Of a stretch of DNA of 64,000 nucleotides, positions 8,716 to 15,762 are shown piece after piece. The first letter of the stretch is position 1; the number at the start of each line of letters is the position of its first letter. This DNA is from Serratia ureilytica (GTDB lineage Bacteria; Pseudomonadota; Gammaproteobacteria; Enterobacterales; Enterobacteriaceae): positions 186,001 through 250,000 of the forward strand of contig NZ_JABXOF010000007.1 of assembly GCF_013375155.1 (NCBI RefSeq), in the 5' to 3' direction. A program made the translations under genes and the position numbers. Below the pieces are notes generated by a model. That model searched no databases and was not told the origin of the DNA. It saw only the letters and a program-made list of their open reading frames with translations.

Positions 8716-9978
8716 ATGGACAAAGAACGGAATACAAGACGCGTGGTGGTCACCGGTTACGGCGCCGTCACCGCGCTGGGTGGCAACGCGCAGCAAAACT
8801 GGCAGGCGATCATGGCCAACCGTTTGGCCTATCGCTATCACGATAAATCGGCGGCGGGGATCCACGCGCGCTTTTTTGCTTTGCTGGAGGCCGAACCGGC
8901 GTTGGAAGACGTTGCCGCGCGGGTAAGCCGCCGGCTGCCCAGATTCGCCAGGCTGGCGCTGGCCGCCGCCTCGGAGGCGATCGACATGGCGTTTTCATCT
9001 GGCCACGTGAGGCCCGGGCATTTTTATTCGTCGTTGGACTGCGGGGTGATTATCGGCAGCGGCTGGGGCGGCCAGGATGAGATCATGCAAAACAATGCGG
9101 ACTATCTGCAATCCGGCATGGGGCAGCTGTTTGGCTGTTTTCACGCAATGCCCAATATTGCGACCGCCATATGCGGCCAACATTGGCAGTTACGGGGCTA
9201 TCAAAGTTCGCCGGCGGCGGCCTGTGCGACCGGCGGCATCGCGATTGGCGATGCGTTTGAGGTGATCCGCAGCGGCCGCGCTTCAATGATGTTGGCCGGC
9301 GCGTCGGAATCACTGAGCGGCAATGGCGCGATATGGAACATCGACGCGTTGCGTTTGCTGAGTCGGGAGCAAAAGGATATCACCAAGGCCAGTTGCCCGT
9401 TCAGCCGGGAGCGCAGTGGCTTCGTGTTGGCGGAAGGGGCCGCCGTGTTGTGTCTTGAGGAGCGAGAGGCGGCTTTAGCGCGCGGCGCGACAATACTGGG
9501 GGAGGTCAAGGGATACGGCAACTTTTCAGACGCTTTTGACCTCACCGCACCGGCGGAGGATCCGCAGGCCAAGGTGAAAACCATTCGATGGGCTCTGGAA
9601 CAGGCGGGGCTAGGCAATCATGAAATCGACTATATCAATGCGCATGGCACGTCGACGGCGCAAAGCGATGTGAACGAAACCGCTGCGATCAAGGCGGCTT
9701 TGGGGCGCGATGCTTACCGTACACCCATTTCCAGCACGAAATCCTATACCGGGCACTTGCTCGCCGCATCCGGCAGCTTTGAGGCGATCGTCTGCCTACA
9801 GGCGTTGCAGCAGCAAATGATGCCGGCAACCTGCCATTTGCACGAGAGCGATCCCGAATGCGATCTCGATTATATCCGCGAGGGGCATCGTCACGGTCGT
9901 TTGCGCAATGTCATGAGTCTCAACTTCGGTTTCGGCGGTGCTAATGCAGCGCTGGTATTCGGCAATCACAATGGATAA
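8716..9978 (+). CDS. beta-ketoacyl-ACP synthase (FabF-like)
   Basis: 420 residues, close to FabF length. The thiolase-fold active site is present: nucleophile Cys170 (AAACATGG), first His in NAHGTSTAQSD, and the KSYTGHLLAASG block carrying Lys and the second His. These enzymes extend an acyl-ACP by two carbons through decarboxylative Claisen condensation with malonyl-ACP. No ketoreductase or dehydratase is encoded nearby, so chain processing would depend on host fatty acid synthase. Placed 2 bases after the outer-membrane factor gene and overlapping the ACP gene, it probably builds or selects an acyl chain on that ACP for the LpxL-like acyltransferase. The start at 8716 gives the normal N-terminus RRVVVTGYGAVTALG. 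Confidence 0.9.
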   Translation: MDKERNTRRVVVTGYGAVTALGGNAQQNWQAIMANRLAYRYHDKSAAGIHARFFALLEAEPALEDVAARVSRRLPRFARLALAAASEAIDMAFSSGHVRPGHFYSSLDCGVIIGSGWGGQDEIMQNNADYLQSGMGQLFGCFHAMPNIATAICGQHWQLRGYQSSPAAACATGGIAIGDAFEVIRSGRASMMLAGASESLSGNGAIWNIDALRLLSREQKDITKASCPFSRERSGFVLAEGAAVLCLEEREAALARGATILGEVKGYGNFSDAFDLTAPAEDPQAKVKTIRWALEQAGLGNHEIDYINAHGTSTAQSDVNETAAIKAALGRDAYRTPISSTKSYTGHLLAASGSFEAIVCLQALQQQMMPATCHLHESDPECDLDYIREGHRHGRLRNVMSLNFGFGGANAALVFGNHNG

Positions 9979-10232
9979 TGGTAGGGCATATGGAAAAGTA
10001 TCATCGATTGTATGAGGCGATTTGCGGCCTGTTGTATGAAGCCAAAGGATTGGACAGAACGCTGCTATCGGCCGATATGCCGCTGCAACAGTTGGGGTTG
10101 GACAGCCTAGATTATATGGAGTTGATGCTGCTGGTTAGGCGTGAGTTCGGCATTACGCTCAATGCGGAAATGTTTATCGAACGGCCTGATCTGACCCTTG
10201 GCGAGCTGTGTCACGTTATGACCAGTCAATAA
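9978..10232 (+). CDS. acyl carrier protein
   Basis: 84 residues in the ACP/phosphopantetheine-binding family, with the attachment motif LGLDSLDYMEL (Ser43 counted from this start). Acidic and helical, as usual for ACPs. It would carry the growing acyl chain made with the adjacent ketosynthase and hand it to the acyltransferase at 1143. The ATG overlaps the ketosynthase stop (TAATG); a second ATG at 9990 could also be used, giving 80 residues. Not the housekeeping AcpP, whose sequence and gene neighbours differ. A host phosphopantetheinyl transferase must activate it because none is encoded here. Confidence 0.88.
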   Translation: MVGHMEKYHRLYEAICGLLYEAKGLDRTLLSADMPLQQLGLDSLDYMELMLLVRREFGITLNAEMFIERPDLTLGELCHVMTSQ

Positions 10233-10785
10233 TTCTCCCCCCCCCCCCCCAGGCGGCCGTGTGCGGCGGTCAGACCTGGGTTATTCCCCATCGTGACTTT
10301 TATTTCCTCCTGCCCTGACCTTTCCTCTTATCGATTCACATAAAGATTAATACTTATCGGTTTGGTTAAGATACGTTCGCGCCGGCGGATTTATTTCGTT
10401 TTTTTACGAGCCGTATAACGCTTTGAAACCCATGGCGCCTCGCGATTTTATTAGGATTTTTCTTTGTTTTGTCGGTTTGTTTGCCAATTTTAGCGCATGT
10501 GTGAAATGGAAGTATTAACGCAAACTAAAGTGAATCGGGAAGTATGCCGTCCTTATTATTTCTGATGGTGGCAGTTGAGCTGCGGTTTTCATTAATGAGG
10601 GGGCCTCAAGGGGGGCGCTGAAGGGGGGATTAATCCCTGTACACTGTTCGCGTTTGGCAAATCCGTTATACTCCGCGCTGGATGCAGGAACCTATCCATA
10701 GCCAGGGGAAACCCTGAGTGTCCATTGTGGTGATGTAAAAGGAAAATGACAGCCACATTTTTCCGATCAAAGTAATAGAGGTTGT
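10233..10785. other. gene-free gap between the ACP and recombinase genes
   Basis: 553 bases with no supportable gene. It holds the poly-C tract at its left end, a middle stretch of low GC, and three G runs at 10599-10603, 10610-10615 and 10623-10628, the first inside a small GAGG-GGG-CCTC hairpin. The recombinase promoter should be in the right part, but I do not see a convincing one. The ribosome site for 10786 is AGAGG just before GTTGT. Confidence 0.6.
10237..10250 (+). repeat. 14-base poly-C tract
   Basis: Uninterrupted run of 14 C four bases after the ACP stop codon. Homopolymers of this length are prone to slippage. It lies outside any reading frame I can support, between the secretion operon and the fimbrial recombinase gene. 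Confidence 0.9.
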
Positions 10786-11334
10786 ATGTCTAATCGTAAA
10801 CATCTGACGCCTTCTGAAGTGGAGAGACTGCTTGAGGTCACGCTGCATGGAAAGAATCCAGAACGCGATTATTGTCTGATTTATATGTGTTTTATTCATG
10901 GTTGCCGCGCCAGTGAAATTGGGGGATGGCGTTTGTCGGACATCGATCTGGAAGGCGGCAACATTTATGTTCATCGCTTGAAGAATGGTTTTTCCACGGT
11001 GCATCCGCTTTATCTGCGAGAAAGGCAATGTTTGCGGCGTTGGCTGGATAAACGCCGGCAACACCGTTGGGCCGATCAGGAATGGTTATTTCTTTCCAAT
11101 CGGGGCGGGCGTTTGTCGCGCCAACGTATTTACGGCCTGCTTCGTCATTACAGTAAGGTGGCGAAACTGGAGATTAACGCCCATCCGCATATGCTGCGGC
11201 ATGGTTGCGGATTTGCGTTGGCGGACCGAGGTATCGATACCCGATTAATTCAGGATTACCTCGGGCACCGAAATATTCAGAATACAGTGATTTATACCGC
11301 CAGCAATGCACAGCGCTTTAAAGAAATTTGGTAA
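10786..11334 (+). CDS. FimB/FimE-type tyrosine recombinase
   Basis: 182 residues, the compact length of FimB/FimE/MrpI. All catalytic residues are visible: Arg41, His135 and Arg138 (HPHMLRHG), His161 (YLGHRN) and nucleophile Tyr170 (NTVIYTAS). These enzymes invert short DNA switches that carry fimbrial promoters. The gene lies directly upstream of a candidate invertible element and of fimA in the same direction, the arrangement of E. coli fimB/fimE. Codon use is less GC-rich than in the core genes nearby. Whether it inverts in both directions (FimB-like) or mainly one (FimE-like) cannot be read from sequence. Confidence 0.93.
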   Translation: MSNRKHLTPSEVERLLEVTLHGKNPERDYCLIYMCFIHGCRASEIGGWRLSDIDLEGGNIYVHRLKNGFSTVHPLYLRERQCLRRWLDKRRQHRWADQEWLFLSNRGGRLSRQRIYGLLRHYSKVAKLEINAHPHMLRHGCGFALADRGIDTRLIQDYLGHRNIQNTVIYTASNAQRFKEIW

Positions 11335-11363
11335 GCGCGATTTAATAGAGTAACGGCAAGGAG

Positions 11364-11382
11364 TCACTTTGAACTAAACTGA
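11364..11382 (+). repeat. left inverted repeat of the candidate switch
   Basis: Perfect core TTTGAACTAAA at 11368-11378, inverted at 11658-11668. The flank AAGGAGTCACTTT (11358-11370) is also found in direct orientation at the right site (11648-11660), so each site is built from shared half-sites around a central five bases that read GAACT here and AGTTC there. Confidence 0.8.
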
Positions 11383-11387
11383 AACAT

Positions 11388-11416
11388 ACTGTAAGGACGC
11401 GTAAAAACAATGTCAA
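11388..11416 (-). promoter_or_regulatory. promoter inside the switch, facing away from fimA
   Basis: On the minus strand TTGACA (11416-11411) is followed after exactly 17 bases by TACAGT (11393-11388): a perfect -35 and a 4-of-6 -10. It sits at the left end of the element and reads out through the left repeat toward the recombinase gene. After inversion it would sit beside the right repeat and read into fimA. This sequence therefore looks like the OFF orientation. Confidence 0.65.
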
Positions 11417-11630
11417 TATTCCTACGCTCACTTTGCCTGACAAAGGAAAATCTTTTTTAAAAACATAGCGTTGTGTTCATGCTTCATTTTTTCCGCACTC
11501 CAGCCATCTAAGCAAAATCCTAATAAAAGAAAAGTCAGTTTAAATCAATCGGCCAATCCCTTGGTTTTTTGGTCTGATTTGAGGTTATTTTGTTTTCTAT
11601 TTGGTTTTAAATTCTGTCTTTTATTTGTTT

Positions 11631-11649
11631 TTTGGTTTTAAAAACCAAA
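11631..11649. repeat. 19-base palindrome next to the right repeat
   Basis: TTTGGTTTT, a single central A, then AAAACCAAA: a perfect palindrome just inside the right repeat. Related TTGGTTTT words occur at about 11563 and 11600. Possibly a protein-binding or terminator-like site within the switch. Confidence 0.6.
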
Positions 11650-11653
11650 GGAG

Positions 11654-11672
11654 TCACTTTAGTTCAAAATGA
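11654..11672 (-). repeat. right inverted repeat of the candidate switch
   Basis: Core TTTAGTTCAAA at 11658-11668, exact reverse complement of the left core. It lies about 145 bases before the fimA start, so a promoter brought next to it by inversion would read into fimA. Confidence 0.8.
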
Positions 11673-11816
11673 ATCGTTTGGGTGAATAAGCCTTAGGCCA
11701 TCAATAAGTTTGGTCAAGGGTATTTGCTCTTCGTGGAACTAAATAAAAGGGAATGACATTAAGGATATGTCGGAAATAAAACCATGCATATTTTGCATAA
11801 TTTTAAGGAAAGTAGG

Positions 11817-12332
11817 ATGAAAAAGAATCTGCTGGCTGTAGCTGTTTTGACCGCGTCTGCATTTACCTCCTCCGTATTTGCCGCTGATGGAAAGCTGAAT
11901 ATCACCGGTAGCATCACCGATCAGTCGTGCACCGTCGATCCGGACTCCCAAAACAAGCAGGTCGCTCTGGGTAAGATCGCCAAAGATGCGTTTATTCAAT
12001 CTAATACTGCAGGTGCCAAGGCATTCAACCTGGTGTTAAAAAACTGCCCGGCGACTGTCACCGGCGCCACCGTGCGTTTTGACGGCACTCAAGTTCAGGG
12101 CCAGTCCGGGTTGTTGAAGCTGACTGACGCCGCCGATGTTGCTGGTGGCGTTGGCGTACAGTTGCTGGATGATGCCAGCAACGTGCTCAATATCGGCAAC
12201 GATTCCCGCGTATATACGCTGGCAGAGAACAAAGACAACGTTCTGGGCTTTGTGGCGCGTTATTACGCTTACGATACCGTTTCCGTCGGTAGCGCGAACG
12301 CCACCGCCAACTTCACTATCGCCTATCAGTAA
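11817..12332 (+). CDS. fimA: major type 1-like fimbrial subunit
   Basis: 171 residues: signal peptide with cleavage expected after SVFA (residue 22), then a pilin domain with the conserved cysteine pair (QSCTV and LKNCPA) and the C-terminal beta-strand ending in Tyr-Gln (FTIAYQ) recognised by the chaperone. It polymerises into the fimbrial rod on the cell surface by donor-strand exchange. First gene of the operon, downstream of the invertible promoter. ATG 11817 is preferred to 11784 because AAGGAA and AGGA precede it and it gives a normal signal peptide. Two hairpins after the stop may keep its mRNA in excess of downstream genes. Confidence 0.92.
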   Translation: MKKNLLAVAVLTASAFTSSVFAADGKLNITGSITDQSCTVDPDSQNKQVALGKIAKDAFIQSNTAGAKAFNLVLKNCPATVTGATVRFDGTQVQGQSGLLKLTDAADVAGGVGVQLLDDASNVLNIGNDSRVYTLAENKDNVLGFVARYYAYDTVSVGSANATANFTIAYQ

Positions 12333-12334
12333 AT

Positions 12335-12356
12335 TCACGCCGTTATATCGGCGTGA
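12335..12356 (+). terminator. hairpin 1 after fimA
   Basis: Perfect 8-base stem TCACGCCG / CGGCGTGA around loop TTATAT, starting 3 bases after the fimA stop. No T-run; probably an mRNA-stabilising or attenuating hairpin. Confidence 0.6.
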
Positions 12357-12370
12357 GCGTTAGAAAAATG

Positions 12371-12397
12371 GGCCAGAGGCTGTGTCTCTGGCTCTTT
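12371..12397 (+). terminator. hairpin 2 after fimA, partial terminator
   Basis: Stem GCCAGAG (12372-12378) / CTCTGGC (12386-12392) with a 7-base loop, followed by TCTTTATT. A leaky terminator here would make pilin transcripts exceed chaperone and usher transcripts, as is common in chaperone-usher operons. Confidence 0.6.
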
Positions 12398-12419
12398 ATT
12401 CATCGGGGAAGATAACAAA

Positions 12420-13097
12420 ATGAAAGCGGGATATTTTGCGCTGACGGCAGCGTTATTGATGGCGCTTTGGGCTCCGGCTCAGGCCGGCGTGATCGTGGGC
12501 GGGACACGGCTGATATACGACGGAGGTAAAAAAGAGTCCGCTCTGAATATCAATAATCCGGATGCGGTGCCTTATTTGATCCAGTCCTGGGTCGATGCTC
12601 AAGAGGGGGAAAGCGCTAAAGCGCCGTTTATCATCACCCCACCGTTGTTTCGCTTGGACGGCGGCCAAAATAACCTGCTGCGCGTAGTGCGTGCGGGCGG
12701 CAATTTGCCGACGGACAGAGAATCGCTGTATTGGCTGAATGTGAAGTCTATTCCTTCGGTAGAAAAGAAAGAAAACACGCTGCAAATTGCGATCAAGACC
12801 CGCATCAAGCTGATTTATCGTCCCCAGGGGCTGGCCGGCAATCCGGAAGAAGCGGCCGGCAAAGTAACGTGGCGGCGCAGCGGCGATCGGCTGCAGGTGA
12901 CCAACCCTTCACCCTATTACCTCACCTTTTTTAATTTGAAGCTGAACGGCAGTGCCATTACCGGCAACACCATGGTTGCGCCGCAAGCTACCGCCAGTTT
13001 TCCGTTACCGACGGCGCAGGGTGGGGGAGGCAGCCTGAGCTGGCAAATCATCAACGACTATGGCGGAACCGGCCAGACCTATACCGGCACGTTATAG
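12420..13097 (+). CDS. fimC: periplasmic fimbrial chaperone (FimC/PapD family)
   Basis: 225 residues: signal peptide (cleaved near AQAG, residues 21-23), then two immunoglobulin-like domains. Family features are visible: GTRLIYDGGKKESALNINN in the first domain including the basic residues of the subunit-binding cleft, the YLIQSWVD strand, and the LYWLNVKSIP block. It folds pilin subunits in the periplasm by donating a beta-strand and delivers them to the usher encoded next. ATG 12420 follows GGGGAAG. Symbol given by role; orthology with E. coli fimC is not tested. Confidence 0.92.
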   Translation: MKAGYFALTAALLMALWAPAQAGVIVGGTRLIYDGGKKESALNINNPDAVPYLIQSWVDAQEGESAKAPFIITPPLFRLDGGQNNLLRVVRAGGNLPTDRESLYWLNVKSIPSVEKKENTLQIAIKTRIKLIYRPQGLAGNPEEAAGKVTWRRSGDRLQVTNPSPYYLTFFNLKLNGSAITGNTMVAPQATASFPLPTAQGGGGSLSWQIINDYGGTGQTYTGTL

Positions 13098-13202
13098 CCG
13101 GGCCGCGATGCGTGTTTTTTGGCCCCGGAGTAACGCTGGGGCCGGCGTTCGGCTTACCTGAATTTTAGGCGGCTGAGCCAATCGGGACAGGGAGTTAAAA
13201 GG

Positions 13203-15752
13203 ATGAATAACCCGAATAGCATTGGTTTACCAGGGACACGATCGATTTTGGCCGGTTTGATGTCTTGCCAGGTGGCGCTGCTTTATCCAATCGGTGCAGC
13301 GCATGCACGTGATTACTTCAACCCGGCGCTGTTGGAGATTGACAACCCGGCGCTGCGCGGCGCCGATCTCTCCGTATTTGAGGAAAACAACAGCCAGGCG
13401 CCCGGCACTTATCGGGTCGATCTTTACCTTAACGGCGAACAGGTTGACAGTCTCGACGTCGAGTTCCGGCTGATGCCGACGGCTGGCGGAAAGCAAGCGC
13501 TGCAGCCTTGTTTCAGCGCGGAAAAATTGGCCGAATTGGGGGTGAGAGTCTCCATGTTCCCGGCGATCGCGGCGGAGGAGCGCTGCGTCAATCTGGCGCA
13601 GGCCATTCCTCAGGCTTCGACGGTGTTCCAGTTTAATCAGCTGAGATTGAATCTGAGCATTCCGCAAGCGGCATTGAACTTAAATGCGCGCGATTATGTT
13701 TCTCCGGATAAATGGGACTCCGGCATACCGGCGTTGTTGGTCAATTACAACTTCAGCGGCGCCAATAGCCAAACACGCGGCAGCGAACGGCAGAACAACA
13801 ATAACTATTACCTCAATTTGCGCTCGGGCATCAACTGGGGCGCCTGGCGTTTGCGTAACTATTCCATCTGGAATCACTACACCGGCGGCGCTTCATCCTG
13901 GCGTTCAATCAATACCTATCTGCAGCGCGATATTGTTGCGTTGCAAAGCCGCCTGACTCTGGGCGACAGCACAACGTCCAGCGAGGTGTTCGACAGCGTA
14001 CAGTTCCGCGGCGGGCAATTGGCTTCTGAAGATGACATTCTGCCGGACAGTATGAAGGGCTACTCGCCGGTGGTGCGCGGGATTGCGCGCACTAACGCGC
14101 AAATCGTGATCCGGCAAAACGGCTACGTGATTTATCAAAGTTATGTGCCGCCGGGTGCGTTTGAAATTACCGATCTGTACCCCACGGGCGGCAGCGGCGA
14201 TCTGAACGTCAGCGTGCGCGAGGCTGACGGGCAGGAGCAACATTTCGTGGTGCCTTATGCCGTGGTGCCGGTATTGCAGCGTGAAGGGCGTTTCAAATAC
14301 AGCCTGACCAGCGGGAAATACCGTTCATACAGCGGCGGCGTTGATGAACGTCCGTTCAGCCAGGCCACCGGCATCTACGGTTTGCCGTGGGGGGCCACGT
14401 TGTATGGCGGCGTGCAAGCCGCCAGTAAGTACCAGTCTCTGGCGCTGGGGTGGGGGCAGAACATGGGGGCGCTGGGGGCGCTGTCCGCTGATGTCACTCA
14501 GGCATGGACCAAGCAGGAAACTCGGCCGAAAGAGCAAGGGCAATCATGGCGCCTGCGTTACGGCAAAAACTTCATTGAAACCGGCACTAACTTCAGCTTG
14601 GCCAGCTACCGCTATTCCACGCGCGGTTTTTATAACCTGCAAGAGGCGCTGGAGAGCTACGGCGGCAACAGCGCGATCTATAACGATCACAAAAAGAGCC
14701 GTGCCGAGTTGACGATGAGTCAGAGCCTGTGGGATCTGGGGGGAACGCTGTCGCTCAGCCTGTTTAACGAAGACTACTGGAATGACAATCGTCGTTCGCA
14801 GTCGGTCAGCCTCAGCTACAACAACAGTTGGGAAGCTGTCAGCTATGGACTGAATTACACCTTCAGCCAGAACGGGTATGACAACAACGGCAACCGCAGC
14901 AATATTCGCGACCATATCGTGGCCTTCAACGTCAGCGTGCCGCTCAGCAAATGGCTGCCTGGCAGCTACGCCACCTACAACATGAACGCCAGCCGCAACG
15001 GCGCCACCAGCAACAATCTTGGGTTGAGCGGCACCGCTTTGCCGGGCAACAACCTGAACTACAGCATCAGCCAGGGCTACACCGGCAGGGGCGTGGGGGC
15101 GAACGGTAATATTCAGGCGGACTACAAAGGCGCCCTCGCCGAGTGGAACCTGGGGTATGGCTACGATCGCCATCGCCAACAGGTGAGCTACGGCGTGCAG
15201 GGCGGTGTTCTGGTGCACCAAAACGGCGTCACGCTGTCGCAGCCGCTGGGCGATACGGTGGCATTAGTGCAGGCGCCCGGCGCTTCAGGGGTGGATGTTT
15301 TGAACCAGACCGGGGTCAGCACCGACTGGCGCGGCTATGCGGTTGTGCCTTACCTGACGCCTTATCGGCGCAATATCGTTGGCCTGGACGGCGAGTCTTT
15401 CGCCGAGGATGTCGATATGACCTTGAGCAGTCAAACGGTGATCCCAACCCGTGGCGCCGTGGTGCGTGCCAGCTTCAATCCGGATGTCGGTGCCCGCGTG
15501 TTGCTGACATTACTGACGCGCAGTGGCAATCCGGTGCCGTTCGGCGCCACCGTCAGCAATCTCAATAGCCCCTCTGATAATGCCGGCATTGTCGGTGACG
15601 GCGGGCAGGTTTATTTGGCCGGCATGGCGGAGAGTGGCCGGCTGCAGGTTAAGTGGGGCAATGACGCGGCTCAGCAGTGTCAGGCTAACTATCAATTGGC
15701 TAATCAGCCAGAGAGCGGCGGAATACGTCTCGTTAACGGACAGTGTTTATAA
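13203..15752 (+). CDS. fimD: outer-membrane fimbrial usher (FimD/PapC family)
   Basis: 849 residues with a signal peptide (to about AHA, residue 35), an N-terminal chaperone-binding domain beginning DYFNPALLEIDNP, a 24-strand beta-barrel with plug (the YSPVVRGIARTNAQI region near 285), and C-terminal domains with a conserved cysteine pair (QQCQANYQ and NGQCL). The usher collects chaperone-subunit complexes and extrudes the fimbria. The length matches the family. About 105 bases separate it from the chaperone gene; that gap holds a GGCCCC/GGGGCC inverted repeat of unclear role. Confidence 0.93.
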   Translation: MNNPNSIGLPGTRSILAGLMSCQVALLYPIGAAHARDYFNPALLEIDNPALRGADLSVFEENNSQAPGTYRVDLYLNGEQVDSLDVEFRLMPTAGGKQALQPCFSAEKLAELGVRVSMFPAIAAEERCVNLAQAIPQASTVFQFNQLRLNLSIPQAALNLNARDYVSPDKWDSGIPALLVNYNFSGANSQTRGSERQNNNNYYLNLRSGINWGAWRLRNYSIWNHYTGGASSWRSINTYLQRDIVALQSRLTLGDSTTSSEVFDSVQFRGGQLASEDDILPDSMKGYSPVVRGIARTNAQIVIRQNGYVIYQSYVPPGAFEITDLYPTGGSGDLNVSVREADGQEQHFVVPYAVVPVLQREGRFKYSLTSGKYRSYSGGVDERPFSQATGIYGLPWGATLYGGVQAASKYQSLALGWGQNMGALGALSADVTQAWTKQETRPKEQGQSWRLRYGKNFIETGTNFSLASYRYSTRGFYNLQEALESYGGNSAIYNDHKKSRAELTMSQSLWDLGGTLSLSLFNEDYWNDNRRSQSVSLSYNNSWEAVSYGLNYTFSQNGYDNNGNRSNIRDHIVAFNVSVPLSKWLPGSYATYNMNASRNGATSNNLGLSGTALPGNNLNYSISQGYTGRGVGANGNIQADYKGALAEWNLGYGYDRHRQQVSYGVQGGVLVHQNGVTLSQPLGDTVALVQAPGASGVDVLNQTGVSTDWRGYAVVPYLTPYRRNIVGLDGESFAEDVDMTLSSQTVIPTRGAVVRASFNPDVGARVLLTLLTRSGNPVPFGATVSNLNSPSDNAGIVGDGGQVYLAGMAESGRLQVKWGNDAAQQCQANYQLANQPESGGIRLVNGQCL

Positions 15753-15762
15753 GGTGCAGACA

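Larger units (their letters stand above)
11364..11672. mobile_element. candidate invertible fimbrial promoter element (fimS-like)
   Basis: Two 19-base sites in inverted orientation bound this AT-rich segment: TCACTTTGAACTAAACTGA at 11364-11382 and TCACTTTAGTTCAAAATGA at 11654-11672, whose reverse complement matches the first at 17 of 19 positions, with an 11-base perfect core. The total span, about 309 bases, is close to the 314-base E. coli fimS. It lies between a FimB-type recombinase gene and fimA, and holds an outward-facing promoter at its left end. Inversion itself is inferred. Confidence 0.8.

Noticed and set aside
10666-11064. 132-codon minus-strand frame over the recombinase gene
   Set aside because: Overlaps the clearly real recombinase and has no domain or good start.
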